Assembly (NCBI GenBank): GCA_028753945.1
Contig: JAPNXP010000002.1
Location: forward strand, 4,216,001-4,280,000
From: Hexactinellida sp. DTS-2022
Taxonomy: Eukaryota > Porifera > Hexactinellida
Length of the DNA stretch: 64,000 nucleotides
Reading direction: 5' to 3'
Under the pieces are notes generated by a model, which was given only the letters and a program-made list of their open reading frames with translations, was not told the DNA's origin and made no database searches. The number at the start of each line of letters is the position of its first letter. Within the stretch, counting starts at the first letter, position 1. The translations under genes and the position numbers were made by a program. Shown here piece after piece: positions 37,701-49,927 of the stretch.

Positions 37701-39835
37701 GTGATTTTCGCTCACTCGTCAGAGTAATTCTCGCTCTCCAGAAACAGTAATTTTAGCTCACTCGTTAGAGTAATTCTCGCTCAAACGAAAGAGTAGTTCA
37801 GTCGCTCGCAAGAGTAATTGACGCTCCCACATCTGTGTTATTCTCGCTCAACGCCAGAGTAATTATTGGCCCACAGCATAGTATATCTCGCTCGCCCGAA
37901 AGACTAATTTACGCTCACTCTTCATAGTAATTCTCGCTCGATTGACATAGTAATTCAAGCTCGCCCGAAAGAGTAATTTTAGCTCACTTGTCAGAGTAAT
38001 TCTCGCTCGCTCGGCAGAGTAGTTGATGCTCCCCCATGAGTATAATTCTCGCATCAACTGTCAGAGTAATTATTGGCTCCAGCATAGTGAATCTCGCTCT
38101 CCTTCGCACTAATTTTCGCTCACCCGTCAGAGTAAATTCTCGCTCGTCATGTATACTAATTCTCGCTCGCCCGAAAGAGTAATTTTCGCTCACTCGTCAG
38201 AGTAATTCTCGCTCCACGACATAGCAATTCTTGTTCGCTACCCAGAGTAATAGACGGTCCCCAAACAGTGTAATTCTCGATCAACTGTCAGAGTAATTAT
38301 TGGCCCCCAGCATAGTAAATCTCGCTCGACATAAACTAATTTTCGCTCACTCGTCAGAGTAAATTCTCGCTCGACTCACATAATATTTCTCATTAGCTCG
38401 AAAGAGTAATTTTCGCTCACTCGTCCGAGTAATTCTCGCTCGACCGAAAGAGTATTTTCAATCGCTCGCCAGGTAATTGACGGTCCCACATCAGAGTAAT
38501 TCTCGCTCAACGCCAGAGTAATTATTGGCCCCCAGCATAGTATATCTCGCTCGCCCGAAAGAGTAATTTACGCTGAATCTTCATAGTATTTCTGGCTCGA
38601 TTGACATAGAAATTCAAGCTCGCCCGAAAGAGTGATTTTAGCTCAATCGTTAGAGTAATTCTCGCTTGATTGACATAGTAATTCTCGCTCGGCCGTGAGA
38701 ATAATTTTCACTCACTGGTCATAGAAATTCTCGCTCGCCCGAAAGAGTAATTTTCGCTCACTCTTCAGAGTAATTCTCGCTCGATTGACATAGTAATTCT
38801 CGCTCCCCCGTAAGAAAAACTTTCGCTCGCTAGTCATAGAAATTCTCGCTCCCCCGAAAGTGTAATTTTCGTTCACTCTTCATAGTAATTCTCGCTTGAT
38901 TAACATAGTATATCTCGCTCGCCCGAAAGAGTAATTTACGCTGACTCTTCATAGTAATTCTGGCTCGTTTGACATAGTAATTCAAGCTAGCCCGAAAGAG
39001 TGATTTTCGCTCACTCGTCAGAGTAATTCTCGCTCTCCAGAAACAGTAATTTTAGCTCACTCGTTAGAGTAATTCTCGCTCAAACGAAAGAGTAGTTCAT
39101 TCGCTCGCAAGAGTAATTGACGCTCCCACATCAGTGTAATTCTCGCTCAACGCCAGAGAAATTATTGGGCCACAGTATAGTATATCTCGCTCGCCCGAAA
39201 GACTAATTTACGCTCACTCTTCATAGTAATTCTCGCTCGATTGACATAGTAATTCCAGCTCGCCCGAAAGAGTAATTTTAGCTCACTTGTCAGAGTAATT
39301 CTCGCTCGCTCGTCAGAGCACTTGATGCTCCCCCATCAGTATAATTCTCGCATCAACTGTCAGAGTAATTATTGGCTCCAGCATAGTGAATATCGCTCTC
39401 CTAGGCACTAATTTTCGCTCACTCGTCAGAGTAAATTCTCGCTCGTCTTGTATACTAATTCTCGCTCGCCCGAAAGAGTAATTTTCGCTCACTCGCCACA
39501 GTAATTCTCGCTCCACGACATAGCAATCCTTGTTCTCTAGCCAGAGTAATAGACGGTCCCCAAACAGTGTAATTCACGATCAACTGTCAGAGTAATTATT
39601 GCCCCCAGCATAGTAAATCTCGCTCGACATAAACTAATTTTCGCTCACTCGTCAGAGTAAATTCTCGCTCGACTTACATAATATTTATCATTAGCTCGAA
39701 AGAGTAATTTTCGCTCACTCATCCGAGTAATTCTCGCTCGACCGAAAGAGTATTTTCAATCGCTCGCCAGGTAATTGACGGTCCCACATCAGAGTAATTC
39801 TCGCTCAACGCCAGAGTAATTATTGGCCCCCAGCA
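37701..39835. repeat. 2229-bp higher-order repeat, copy 2
   Basis: Second copy. It diverges from copy 1 near 39835, where the sequence switches to a block that matches 34620-35400 at an offset of 5208 bp (landmarks 35150 and 40358). Confidence 0.8.
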
Positions 39836-42800
39836 TAGTATATCTCGCTCGCCCGAAAGAGTAATTTACGCAGACTCTTCATAGTAATTTTCGCTCGATT
39901 GACATAGTAATTCTCGCTCGCCCGTGGGTATAATTTTAGCTCACTAGTCATAGAAATTCTCGCTCCCCCGAAAGTGTAATTTTCGTTCACTCTTCATAGT
40001 AATTCTCGCTTGATTGACATAGTAATTCAAGCTCGCCCGAAAGAGTGTTTTTCGCTCACTCGTCAGAGTAATTCTCACTCTCCAGAAACAGTAATTTTCG
40101 TTCACTCGTCAGAGTAATTCTCGCTCAAACGAAAGAGTTGTTCATTCGCTCGCCAGAGTAATTGACGCTCCCACATCAGTGTAATTCTCGCTCAACGCCA
40201 GAGTAATTATTGGGCCACAGCATAGTATATCTCGCTCGCCCGAAAGACTAATTCACGCTCACTCTTCATAGTAATTCTCGCTCGATTGACATAGTAATTC
40301 CAGCTCGCCCGAAAGAGTAATTTTAGCTCACTTGTCAGAGTAATTCTCGCTCGCTCGTCAGAGCACTTGATGCTCCCCCATCAGTATAATTCTCGCATCA
40401 ACTGTCAGAGTAATTATTGGCTCCAGCATAGTGAATCTCGCTCTCCTAGGCACTAATTTTCGCTCACTCGTCAGAGTAATTCTCGCTCCACGACATAGCA
40501 ATTCTTGTTCGCTAGCCAGAGTAATAGACGCTCCCCAAACAGTGTAATTCTCGATCAACTGTCAGAGTAATTATTGGCCCCCAGCATAGTAAATCTCGCT
40601 CGACATAAACTAATTTTCGCTCACTCTTTAGAGTAAATTCTCGCTCGACTGACATAATATTTCTCATTAGCTCGAAAGAGTAATTTTCGCTCACTCGTCC
40701 GAGTAATTCTCGCTCGACCGAAAGAGTATTTTCAATCGCTCGCCAGGTAATTGACGGTCCCACATCAGAGTAATTCTCGCTCAACGCCAGAGTAATTATT
40801 GGCCCCCAGCATAGTATATCTCGCTCGCCCGAAAGAGTAATTTTCGCTGACTCTTCATAGTAATTCTGGCTCGATTGACATAGTAATTCAAGCTAGCCCG
40901 AAAGAGTGATTTTCGCTCACTCGTCAGAGTAATTCTCGCTCTCCAGAAACAGTAATTTTAGCTCACTCGTTAGAGTAATTCTCGCTCAAACGAAAGTGTA
41001 GTTCAGTCGCTCGCAAGAGTAATTGACGCTCCCACATCTGTGTTATTCTCGCTCAACGCCAGAGTAATTATTGGCCCACAGCATAGTATATCTCGCTCGC
41101 CCGAAAGACTAATTTACGCTCACTCTTCATAGTAATTCTCGCTCGATTGACATAGTAATTCAAGCTCGCCCGAAAGAGTAATTTTAGCTCACTTGTCAGA
41201 GTAATTCTCGAAAGCCGTCAGAGTAATTGATGCTCCCCCATCAGTATAATTCTCGCATCAACTGTCAGAGTAATTATTGGCTCCAGCATAGTGAATCTCG
41301 CTCTCCTTCGCACTAATTTTCGCTCACCCGTCAGAGTAAATTCTCGCTCGTCATGTATACTAATTCTCGCTCGCCCGAAAGAGTAATTTTCGCTCACTCG
41401 TCAGAGTAATTCTCGCTCCACGACATAGCAATTCTTGTTCGCTACCCAGAGTAATAGACGGTCCCCAAACAGTGTAATTCTCGATCAACTGTCAGAGTAA
41501 TTATTGGCCCCCAGCATAGTAAATCTCGCTCGACATAAACTAATTTTCGCTCACTCGTCAGAGTAAATTCTCGCTCGACTGACATAATATTTCTCATTAG
41601 CTCGAAAGAGTAATTTTCGCTCACTCGTCCGAGTAATTCTCGCTCGACCGAAAGAGTATTTCAATCGCTCGCCAGGTAATTGACGGTCCCACATCAGAGT
41701 AATTCTCGCTCAACGCCAGAGTAATTATTGGCCCCCAGCATAGTATATCTCGCTCGCCCGAAAGAGCAATTTACGCTGAATCTTCATAGTATTTCTGGCT
41801 CGATTGACATAGTAATTCAAGCTCGCCCGAAAGAGTGATTTTAGCTCAATCGTTAGAGTAATTCTCGCTCGATTGACATAGTAATTCTCACTCGCCCGTA
41901 AGAAGAATTTTCGCTCACTGGTCATAGAAATTCTCGCTCGCCCGAAAGAGTAATTTTCGCTCACTCTTCAGAGTAATTCTCGCTCGATTGACATAGTAAT
42001 TCTCGCTTGCCCGTAAGAATAATTTTCGCTCACTAGTCATAGAAATTCTCGCGCCCCCGAAAGTGTAATTTTCGTTCACTCTTCATAGCAATTCTCGCTT
42101 GATTGTCATAGTAATTCCAGCTCGCATGAAAGAGTAATTTTAACTCACTTGTCAGAGTAATTCTCGCTCGCTCGTCAGAGTAGTTGATGCTCCCCCATCA
42201 GTATAATTCTCGCAACAACTGTCAGAGTAATTATTGGCTCCAGCATAGTGAATCTCGCTCTCCTAGGCACTAATTTTCGCTCACTAGTCATCGAAATTCT
42301 CGCTCCCCCGAAAGTGTAATTTTCGTTCGACTCTTCATAGCAATTCTCGCTTGATTGACATAGTGATTCAAGCTCGCCCGAAAGAGTAATTTTCGAATCA
42401 CTCTTCAGAGTAATTATCGCTCGATTGACATAGTAATTCTCGCTCTCCCGTAAGAATAATTTTAGCTCACTAGTCATAGAAATTCTCGCTTCCCCGAAAG
42501 TGTAATTTTCGTTCACTCTTCATAGTAATTCTCGCTTGATTGACATAGTAATTCAAGCTCGCCCGAAAAAGTGTTTTTCGCTCACTCTTCAGAGTAATTC
42601 TCGCTCTCCAGAAACAGTAATTTTCGTTCACTCGTCAGAGTAATTCTCGCTCAAACGAAAGAGTTGTTCAGTCGCTCGCCAGAGTAATTGACGCTCCCAC
42701 ATCAGTGTAATTCTCGCTCAACGCCAGAGTAATTATTGGCCCACAGCATAGTATATCTCGCTCGCCCGAAAGACTAATTTACGCTCACTCTTCAAAGTAA

Positions 42801-44150
42801 TTCTCGCTCGATTGACATAGTAATTCCAGCTCGCCCGAAAGAGTAATTTTAGCTCACTTGTCAGAGTAATTCTCGCTCGCTGTCAGAGTAGTTGATGCTC
42901 CCCCATCAGTATAATTCTCGCATCAACTGTCAGAGTAATTATTGGCTCCAGCATAGTGAATCTCGCTCTCCTAGGCACTAATTTTCGCTCACTCGTCAGA
43001 GTAAATTCTCGCTCGTCTTGTATAATAATTATCGCTAGCCCGAAAGAGTAATTTTCGCTCACTCGTCAGAGTAATTCTCGCTCCACGACATAGCAATTCT
43101 TGTTCGCTAGCCAGAGTAATAGACGCTCCCCAAACAGTGTGATTCTCGATCAACTGTCAGAGTAATTATTGCCCCCAGCATAGTAAATCTCGCTCGACAT
43201 AAACTAATTTTCGCTCACTCGTCAGAGTAAATTCTCGCTCGACTGACATATTATTTCTCATTAGCTCGAAAGAGTAATTTTCGCTCACTCGTCCGAGTAA
43301 TTCTCGCTCGACCGAAAGAGTATTTTCAATCGCTCGCCAGGTAATTGAAGGTCCCACATCAGAGTAATTCTCGCTCAACGCCAGAGTAATTATTGGCCCC
43401 CAGCATAGTATATCTCGCTTGCCCGAAAGAGTAATTTTCGCTCACTCTTCAGAGTAATTCTCGCTCGATTGACATAGTAATTCTCGCTTGCCCATATTAA
43501 TAATTTTCGCTCACTAGTCATAGAAATTCTCGCTCCCCCAAAAGTGTAATTTTCGTTCACTCTTCATAGCAATTCTCGCTTGATTGACATAGTAATTCAA
43601 GCTCGCCCGAAAGAGTGTTTTTCGCTCACTCGTCAGAGTAATTCTCACTCTCCAGAAACAGTAATTTTCGTTCACTCGTCAGAGTAATTCTCGCTCAAAC
43701 GAAAGAGTTGTTCAGTCGCTCGCCAGTGTAATTGACGCTCCCACATCAGTGTTTTTCTCGCTCAACGCACAGTAATTATTGGGCCACAGCATAGTATATC
43801 TCGCTCGCCCGAAAGACTAATTTACGCTCACTCTTCATAGTAATTCTCGCTCGATTGACATATTAATTCCAGCTCGCCCGAAAGAGTAATTTTAGCTCAC
43901 TTGTCAGAGTAATTCTCGCTCGCACGTCAGAGTAGTTGATGCTCCCCCATCAGTATAATTCTCGCATCAACTGTCAGAGTAATTATTGGCTCCAGCATAG
44001 TGAATCTCGTAATCCTAGGGACTAATTTTCGCTCACTCGTCAGAGGAAATTCTCGCTCGTCTTGTATACTAATTCTCGCTCGCCCGAAAGAGTAATTTTC
44101 GTTCACCCGTCAGAGTAATTCTCGCTCCACGACATAGCAATTCTTGTTCG

Positions 44151-45442
44151 CTAGCCAGAGTAATAGACGCTCCCCAAACAGTGTAATTCTCGATCAACTG
44201 TTAGAGTAATTATTGGCCCCCAGCATAGTAAATCTCGCTCGACATAAACTAATTTTCGCTCACTCGTCAGAGTAAATTCTCGCTCGACTGACATAATATT
44301 TCTCATTAGCTCGAAAGAGTAATTTTCGCTCACTCGTCCGAGTAATTCTCGCTCGACCGAAAGAGTATTTTCAATCGCTCGCCAGGTAATTGACGGTCCC
44401 ACATCAGAGTAATTCTCGCTCAACGCCAGTGTAATTATTGGCCCCCAGCATTGTATATCTCGCTCGCCCGAAAGAGTAATTTACGCGGACTCTTCATAGT
44501 AATTCTGGCTCGATTGACATAGTAATTCAAGCTCGCCATAAAGAGTGATTTTCGCTCAATCGTTAGAGTAATTCTCGCTCGATTGACATAGTAATTCTCG
44601 CTCGCCCGTAAGGATAATTTTCGCTCACTGGTCATAGAAATTCTCGCTCGCCCGAAAGAGTAATTTTCGCTCACTCTTCAGAGTAATTCTCGCTCGATTG
44701 ACATAGTAATTCTCGCTCGCCCGAAAGAGTATTTTCAATCGCTCGCCAGGTAATTGACGGTCCCACATCAGAGTATTCTCGCTCAACGCCAGAGTAATTA
44801 TTGGTCCCCAGCATAGTATATCTCGCTCGCCCGAAAGAGTAATTTACGCTGACTCTTCATAGCAATTCTCGCTTGATTGACATAGTGATTCAAGCTCGCC
44901 CGAAAGAGTGTTTTTCGCTCACTCTTCAGAGTAATTCTCGCTCTCCAGAAACAGTAATTTTCGTTCACTCGTCAGAGTAATTCTCGCTCAAACGAAAGAG
45001 TTGTTCAGTCGCTCGCCAGAGTAATTGACGCTCCCACATCAGTGTAATTCTCGCTCAACGCCAGAGTAATTATTGGCCCACAGCATAGTATATCTCGCTC
45101 GCCCAAAGACTAATTTACGCTCACTCTTCATAGTAATTCTCGCTCGATTGACATAGTAATTCCAGCTCGCCCGAAAGAGTAATTTTAGCTCACTTGTCAG
45201 AGTAATTCTCGCTCGCTGTCAGAGTAGTTGATGCTCCCCCATCAGTATAATTCTCGCATCAACTGTCAGAGTAATTATTGGCTCCAGCATAGTGAATCTC
45301 GCTCTCCTAGGCACTAATTTTCGCTCACTCGTCAGAGGAAATTCTCGCTCGTCTTGTATACTAATTCTCGCTCGCCCGAAAGAGTAATTTTCGCTCACTC
45401 GTCAGAGTAATTCTCGCTCCACGACATAGCAATTCTTGTTCG
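44151..45442. repeat. 1292-bp higher-order repeat, copy 1
   Basis: Landmarks at 44151 and 44435 recur at 45443 and 45727, exactly 1292 bp later, with shared variants such as TAAGGATAATT. Confidence 0.8.
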
Positions 45443-46734
45443 CTAACCAGAGTAATAGACGGTCCCCAAACAGTGTAATTCTCGATCAACTGTCAGAGTA
45501 ATTATTGGCCCCCAGCATAGTAAATCTCGCTCGACATAAACTAATTTTCGCTCACTCGTCAGAGTAAATTCTCGCAAGACTGACATAATATTTCTCATTA
45601 GCTCGAAAGAGTAATTTTCGCTCACTCGTCCGAGTAATTCTCGCTCGACCGAAAGAGTATTTTCAATCGCTCGCCAGGTAATTGACGGTCCCACATCAGA
45701 GTAATTCTCGCTCAACGCCAGAGTAATTATTGGCCCCCAGCATAGTATATCTCGCTCGCCCGAAAGAGTAATTTACGGTGACTCTTCATAGTAATTCTGG
45801 CTCGATTGACATAGTATTTCAAGCTCGCCCGAAAGAGTGATTTTCGCTCAATCGTTAGAGTAATTCTCGCTCGATTGACATAGTAATTCTCGCTCGCCCG
45901 TAAGGATAATTTTCGCTCACTGGTCATAGAAATTCTCGCTCGCCCGAAAGAGTAATTTTCGCTCACTCTTCAGAGTAATTCTCGCTCGATTGACATAGTA
46001 ATTCTCGCTCGCCCGAAAGAGTATTTTCAATCGCTCGCCAGGTAATTGACGGTCCCACATCAGAGTATTCTCGCTCAACGCCAGAGTAATTATTGGTCCC
46101 CAGCATAGTATATCTCGTTCGCCCGAAAGAGTAATTTACGCTGACTCTTCATAGCAATTCTCGCTTGATTGACATAGTGATTCAAGCTCGCCCGAAAGAG
46201 TGTTTTTCGCTCACTCTTCAGAGTAATTCTCGCTCTCCAGAAACAGTAATTTTCGTTCACTCGTCAGAGTAATTCTCGCTCAAACGAAAGAGTTGTTCAG
46301 TCGCTCGCCAGAGTAATTGACGCTCCCACATCAGTGTAATTCTCGCTCAACGCCAGAGTAATTATTGGCCCACAGCATAGTATATCTCGCTCGCCCAAAG
46401 ACTAATTTACGCTCACTCTTCATAGTAATTCTCGCTCGATTGACATAGTAATTCCAGCTCGCCCGAAAGAGTAATTTTAGCTCACTTGTCAGAGTAATTC
46501 TCGCTCGCTGTCAGAGTAGTTGATGCTCCCCCATCAGTATAATTCTCGCATCAACTGTCAGAGTAATTATTGGCTCCAGCATAGTGAATCTCGCTCTCCT
46601 AGGCACTAATTTTCGCTCACTCGTCAGAGTAAATGCTCGCTCGTCTTGTTTACTAATTCTCGCTCGCCCGATAGAGTAATTTTCGCTCACTCGTCAGAAT
46701 AATTCTCGCTCCACGACATAGCAATTCTTGTTCG
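45443..46734. repeat. 1292-bp higher-order repeat, copy 2
   Basis: Second unit. A third begins near 46735 and is cut off at the satellite edge near 47007. Confidence 0.75.
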
Positions 46735-47007
46735 CTAGCCAGAGTAATACACGCTCCCCAACAGTGTAATTCTCGATCAACTGTCAGAGTAATTATTGGC
46801 CCCCAGCATAGTAAATCTCGCTCGACATAAACTAATTTTCGATCACTCGTCAGAGTAAATTCTCGCTCGACTGACATAATATTTCTCATTAGCTCGAAAG
46901 AGTAATTTTCGCTCACTCGTCCGAGTAATTCTCGCTCGACCGAAAGAGTATTTTCAATCGCTCGCCAGGTAATTGACGGTCCCACATCAGAGTAATTCTC
47001 GCTCAAC

Positions 47008-47942
47008 TTGGTTACGATCATCAGACATCATCAGCTCTGTTTGTTACTATAATTATATTTATTGTGCAAAAATAATATAACGTCATATGGTGTAGCATTT
47101 CAAAATAGTACGTCAATTGGTTCTTATTACAAAAATGCCAAAATTATAACTTCTTACTACAGATTAATTTACAAACGTCAGAGAAATTAGAACTTAGTTA
47201 CTACAATAAGAATATGGAATTCATATAATGATCAGACAAAAATAACATTCCTATTTTGAGTGTAGTATCATCAAAATAGAAACTTCTAAGGATTGTAAGC
47301 TAATACTTTCAATTTAATTGTTGATTTATTATAACGATATCTTTCGAACATGTTAGAAAATTCCTGCAACCAAAATTTCCACAAATAATTAATTTTTTGT
47401 ATTAATAATAACTAATTAATAATAAATAGTTAATAATTGACATATTTTTCCCATATATGGAGCGTTATTACCCAATAAAATGTATTGAAAATTGAAATTT
47501 CCGTAATCACCAGATCCATACGTTACCTGGCAACGCTTTAGAAATGCATTCTTAAAATTATTGGATTTTCGATTCCAGAAGGACCTTAGCCTTTGGGGGG
47601 GGGGCTATTATTGGAGGTGGCGATTATTCGAATAGGGTCTACTATTAGAGTATTTACGGTAGTCGGGTTTGATACATAACTTTTCTTGAAGTACTTTATT
47701 TCAGAACTACGAGGCAAAGTTAAGACAATTACTGGGAATCCCAGGCCCCCCCCCCCACACCCCTCTGTATCACACCCTGATAGTAAGTGGCAATAACAAC
47801 AGTAGAAAGAGCTAATATGAACCAAGATCAGTATTCGAATTTGGTTTATCTTCCTCTATTCCCCTTTAATTGTTTCCCTCTTTACTGCAGGCAACCTTGA
47901 ACTTATATTATTTTAATTTAATTTTTTATCTGAGATTACGTA
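47008..47942. other. AT-rich DNA with transposon-end and dispersed-repeat pieces
   Basis: No gene seen. At 47590-47663 a run of G, CTATTATTGGAGGTGG and AGAGTATTTACGGTA resemble one end of a MITE family whose word also occurs near 14284 and 14416. At 47718-47785 lies the second copy of the AATCCCAGG/poly-C/TATCACACCC module seen at 3235. Confidence 0.45.
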
Positions 47943-48047
47943 ACATTTACAAATGCACATATTTATAAATGCACATATTTACAAATGTACATATTTACAA
48001 ATGCACATATTTACAAATGCACATATTTACAAATGTACATATTTACA
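47943..48047. repeat. 16-bp tandem repeat, about 6.5 copies
   Basis: Units of AAATGCACATATTTAC (or AAATGTAC) repeat head to tail, followed by a CT-rich stretch. Confidence 0.9.
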
Positions 48048-48129
48048 TCTCTCTTCCCTTCTTTTGCGCTCTCTTTTTGCTCTCTCTTTTTCCTCTCTCT
48101 TTTTGCTCTTTGCTCTTTGCTCTTGACTC

Positions 48130-48678
48130 TTTGCTGCTCCGCTGCTCTGCTCCTGAGCCCATCTCCATCTCCTTCCTCCCCCTTCCCGCGTTACACCCTA
48201 TGTCGTCTGTCCCGAGACATCTACTCCCTATGGAACACCTCAACCAAGTGTCTCCAGTCTCGTCACAGACCAGTATTCATCAATATCCCTCGTACAGTCC
48301 GTGTGTTCTCAATTTACGGACTCTATCGTTAGACTCGGTTCACAGTTGGACGGTCTTGAGAATTCGATCGCTACTCTCAAAGCCGACGAAGTCCGCCGGC
48401 AGGCAAAGGATGCAGAACGTGACTTGCAACTTGATCTACTTCGAGCAGAGGTGGCAAGTTTGAAGTTGCGTCAGGAAGCCAATCCTCCCTATATGAGTTC
48501 GACTTTGACCAGTACTACGTCTCTTCCAGTAATGACATTCGTTGCTCAACCTCCTGCGATTGTACACGTCAGTACCGAGGAGCGTCCAGAGGTCACTTTA
48601 GTTCCAGAGGAGCGACACGTTGCTAGCAACCTACGGTCTAGACCTAAATATATAGTATGTGTCAATATTGGTATAGAC
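48130..48678 (+). pseudogene. Left arm of inverted duplication carrying a truncated coiled-coil ORF
   Basis: This arm is the inverted counterpart of 49081-49650. An open frame runs from about 48157 through the arm to 48705 with no early ATG; the codon at 48301 is GTG. It encodes a Ser/Thr/Pro-rich start (TPYVVCPETSTPYG), a heptad-like coiled coil (QLDGLENSIATLKADEV, then RRQAKDAERDLQLDLLRAEV) and PPYMSST. After VPEE it departs from the other arm, and its tail runs into the hAT element. I treat it as the damaged copy because the other arm keeps a longer, ordered C-terminus. The family is not recognised; a retroelement gag-like or host coiled-coil exon are both possible. Confidence 0.55.
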
Positions 48679-49080
48679 CAGGGGTTCGCAAACTCGCCTT
48701 TTTAGGCCGGATTGCTTCTTTAGTGCGGCCATGGCCCCCCCAGTTACGCCCTTGCATATAACTGACTATTTAGGCTAACCACAATTTAATTAACGTGTAT
48801 ACAGTTTACTAGCTAATTTTGTTATACTAACACCAGTGAACTATAGATATATAGAAGTAAAAATTCTGGGGCAAGCCCCGAGACCCCCCTTTTAATTCGC
48901 TCAATTTGTTTCTTGGGCACCACCTTTTGAACATTTCTGGATCCGCTAGGATTATTATACGTATCGTAAGGCTATAAACCAATTAGATTCTTACGAAAAA
49001 ACAATTTTATTAGATGCGGCCGGTAATTATATGTCCTTAGCTAATGTGGCCGGTATGCTGCAAAAGTTTGCGAACCCCTG
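48679..49080. mobile_element. hAT-type non-autonomous element, 402 bp, between inverted arms
   Basis: Perfect 16-bp TIRs CAGGGGTTCGCAAACT, with GGCCGG repeated near both ends. The left flank GTATAGAC (48671-48678) recurs at 49086-49093, 5 bp beyond the right end, so the 8-bp target duplication is present but displaced. There is no coding capacity. The CAGGGGT-type end is characteristic of hAT elements. Confidence 0.82.
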
Positions 49081-49650
49081 GTACAGTATAGACAAAGATA
49101 CACAAACAAATAATAAAACAACTCACTCGTATCGGTTAGTCTGCTTCAACGAAGCCTTAGACCGCAGGTAGTAGCGACGTGTCGGTTCCTCTGGAACTAA
49201 AGTGACGTCTGGGCGCTCCTCGGTACTGACGTGTACAATCGGAGGAGGTTGAGCAACGAATGTCATTACTGGAAGAGACGTAGTACTGGCCAAAGTCGAA
49301 CTCATATAGGGAGGATTGGCTTCCTGACGCAACTTCAAACTTGCCACCTCTGCTCGAAGTAGATCAAGTTGCAAGTCACGTTCTGCATCCTTTGCCTGCC
49401 GGCGGACTTCGTCGGCTTTGAGAGTAGCGATCGAATTCTCAAGACCGTCCAACTGTGAACCGAGTCTAACGATAGAGTCCGTAAATTGAGAACACACGGA
49501 CTGTACGAGGGATATTGATGAATACTGGTCTGTGACGAGACTGGAGACACTTGGTTGAGGTGTTCCATAGGGAGTAGATGTCTCGGGACAGACGACATAG
49601 GGTGTAACGCGGGAAGGAGGAAGAGGAGATGGAGATGGAGCAGGAGCAGT
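49081..49650. repeat. Right arm of the inverted duplication
   Basis: Reverse complement of 48130-48678 with scattered substitutions. It has about 60 bp near 49095-49155 that the left arm lacks. Similarity reaches the CCATCTCCATCTCC stretch at the outer ends. Confidence 0.85.
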
Positions 49651-49690
49651 CGTTGGAGCAGGAGCAGTCGATGGAGCAGTCGATAGAGCA
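49123..49690 (-). CDS. Coiled-coil ORF, better-preserved copy, incomplete 5' end
   Basis: On the minus strand the frame is open from within the CT-rich tract (about 49690) to the stop at 49123. It encodes a Pro/Ala-rich segment (APAPTTAPAPSPSPLPPS), then TPYVVCPETSTPYG, a coiled coil of about 55 residues rich in Leu, Glu, Arg and Ala, a Ser/Thr/Val linker, and the ending RRYYLRSKASLKQTNRYE. No ATG is visible before the coiled coil and the codon at 49497 is GTG, so this may be an exon or a decayed gene. The protein is not recognised. It has no membrane segment or enzyme motif, and oligomerisation is the only property the sequence suggests. Confidence 0.45.
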
Positions 49691-49694
49691 GGAG

Positions 49695-49792
49695 CAGGAG
49701 CAGTCAGAGAGAGAGAGGGAGAGAGAGAGGGAGAGAGAGAGGGAGAGAGAGAGGGAGAGAGAGAGGGAGAGAGAGAGGGAGAGAGAGGGAGA
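49695..49792. repeat. GA-rich 12-bp repeat
   Basis: The motif GAGAGAGAGGGA repeats about eight times. It is purine-rich on the plus strand and may form triplex or non-B DNA. The Glu/Arg frame across it is a by-product. Confidence 0.9.
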
Positions 49793-49927
49793 AGAGGCAG
49801 TCGTGCCGTAGAATCGGGGGGATCCGGGGGCTCAGGGGGCTCCGGGGGATTGGGGGAAATTGGTTTTGGTTTGGGTTTGGGAATAACAACGTTATCCCGG
49901 GTTGTGCAGCAACTAAAAAAGCATAGA

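Larger units (their letters stand above)
16380..47007. repeat. 30.6-kb complex satellite built from 23-bp submonomers
   Basis: The basic unit is about 23 bp: AGTAATT followed by TTCGCTC or CTCGCTC, then a variable end (GCCCGAAAG, ACTCGTCAG, GACTGACAT, CCCCCATCAG). Different submonomer types alternate in fixed order, forming higher-order repeats of 658, 1230, 1292, 2229 and about 3419 bp. The left 4-5 kb is diverged with irregular order, the central 22-35 kb is nearly identical between copies, and the right end stops abruptly at GCTCAACTTGG near 47007. The minus strand has many 60-120-codon frames (SENY, RARI, SERK words) that are repeat by-products. It may be centromeric, subtelomeric or other heterochromatin; the sequence alone does not say. 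Confidence 0.97.

Noticed and set aside
16380-47007. Dozens of 60-122-codon minus-strand frames with SENY/RARI/SERK words
   Set aside because: They follow the 23-bp tandem period, cycle the same DNA word through all frames and recur with the array. Nothing points to a gene.
49629-49889. Glu/Arg and Ser/Leu/Pro low-complexity frames
   Set aside because: They are translations of the GA-rich 12-bp repeat on either strand.
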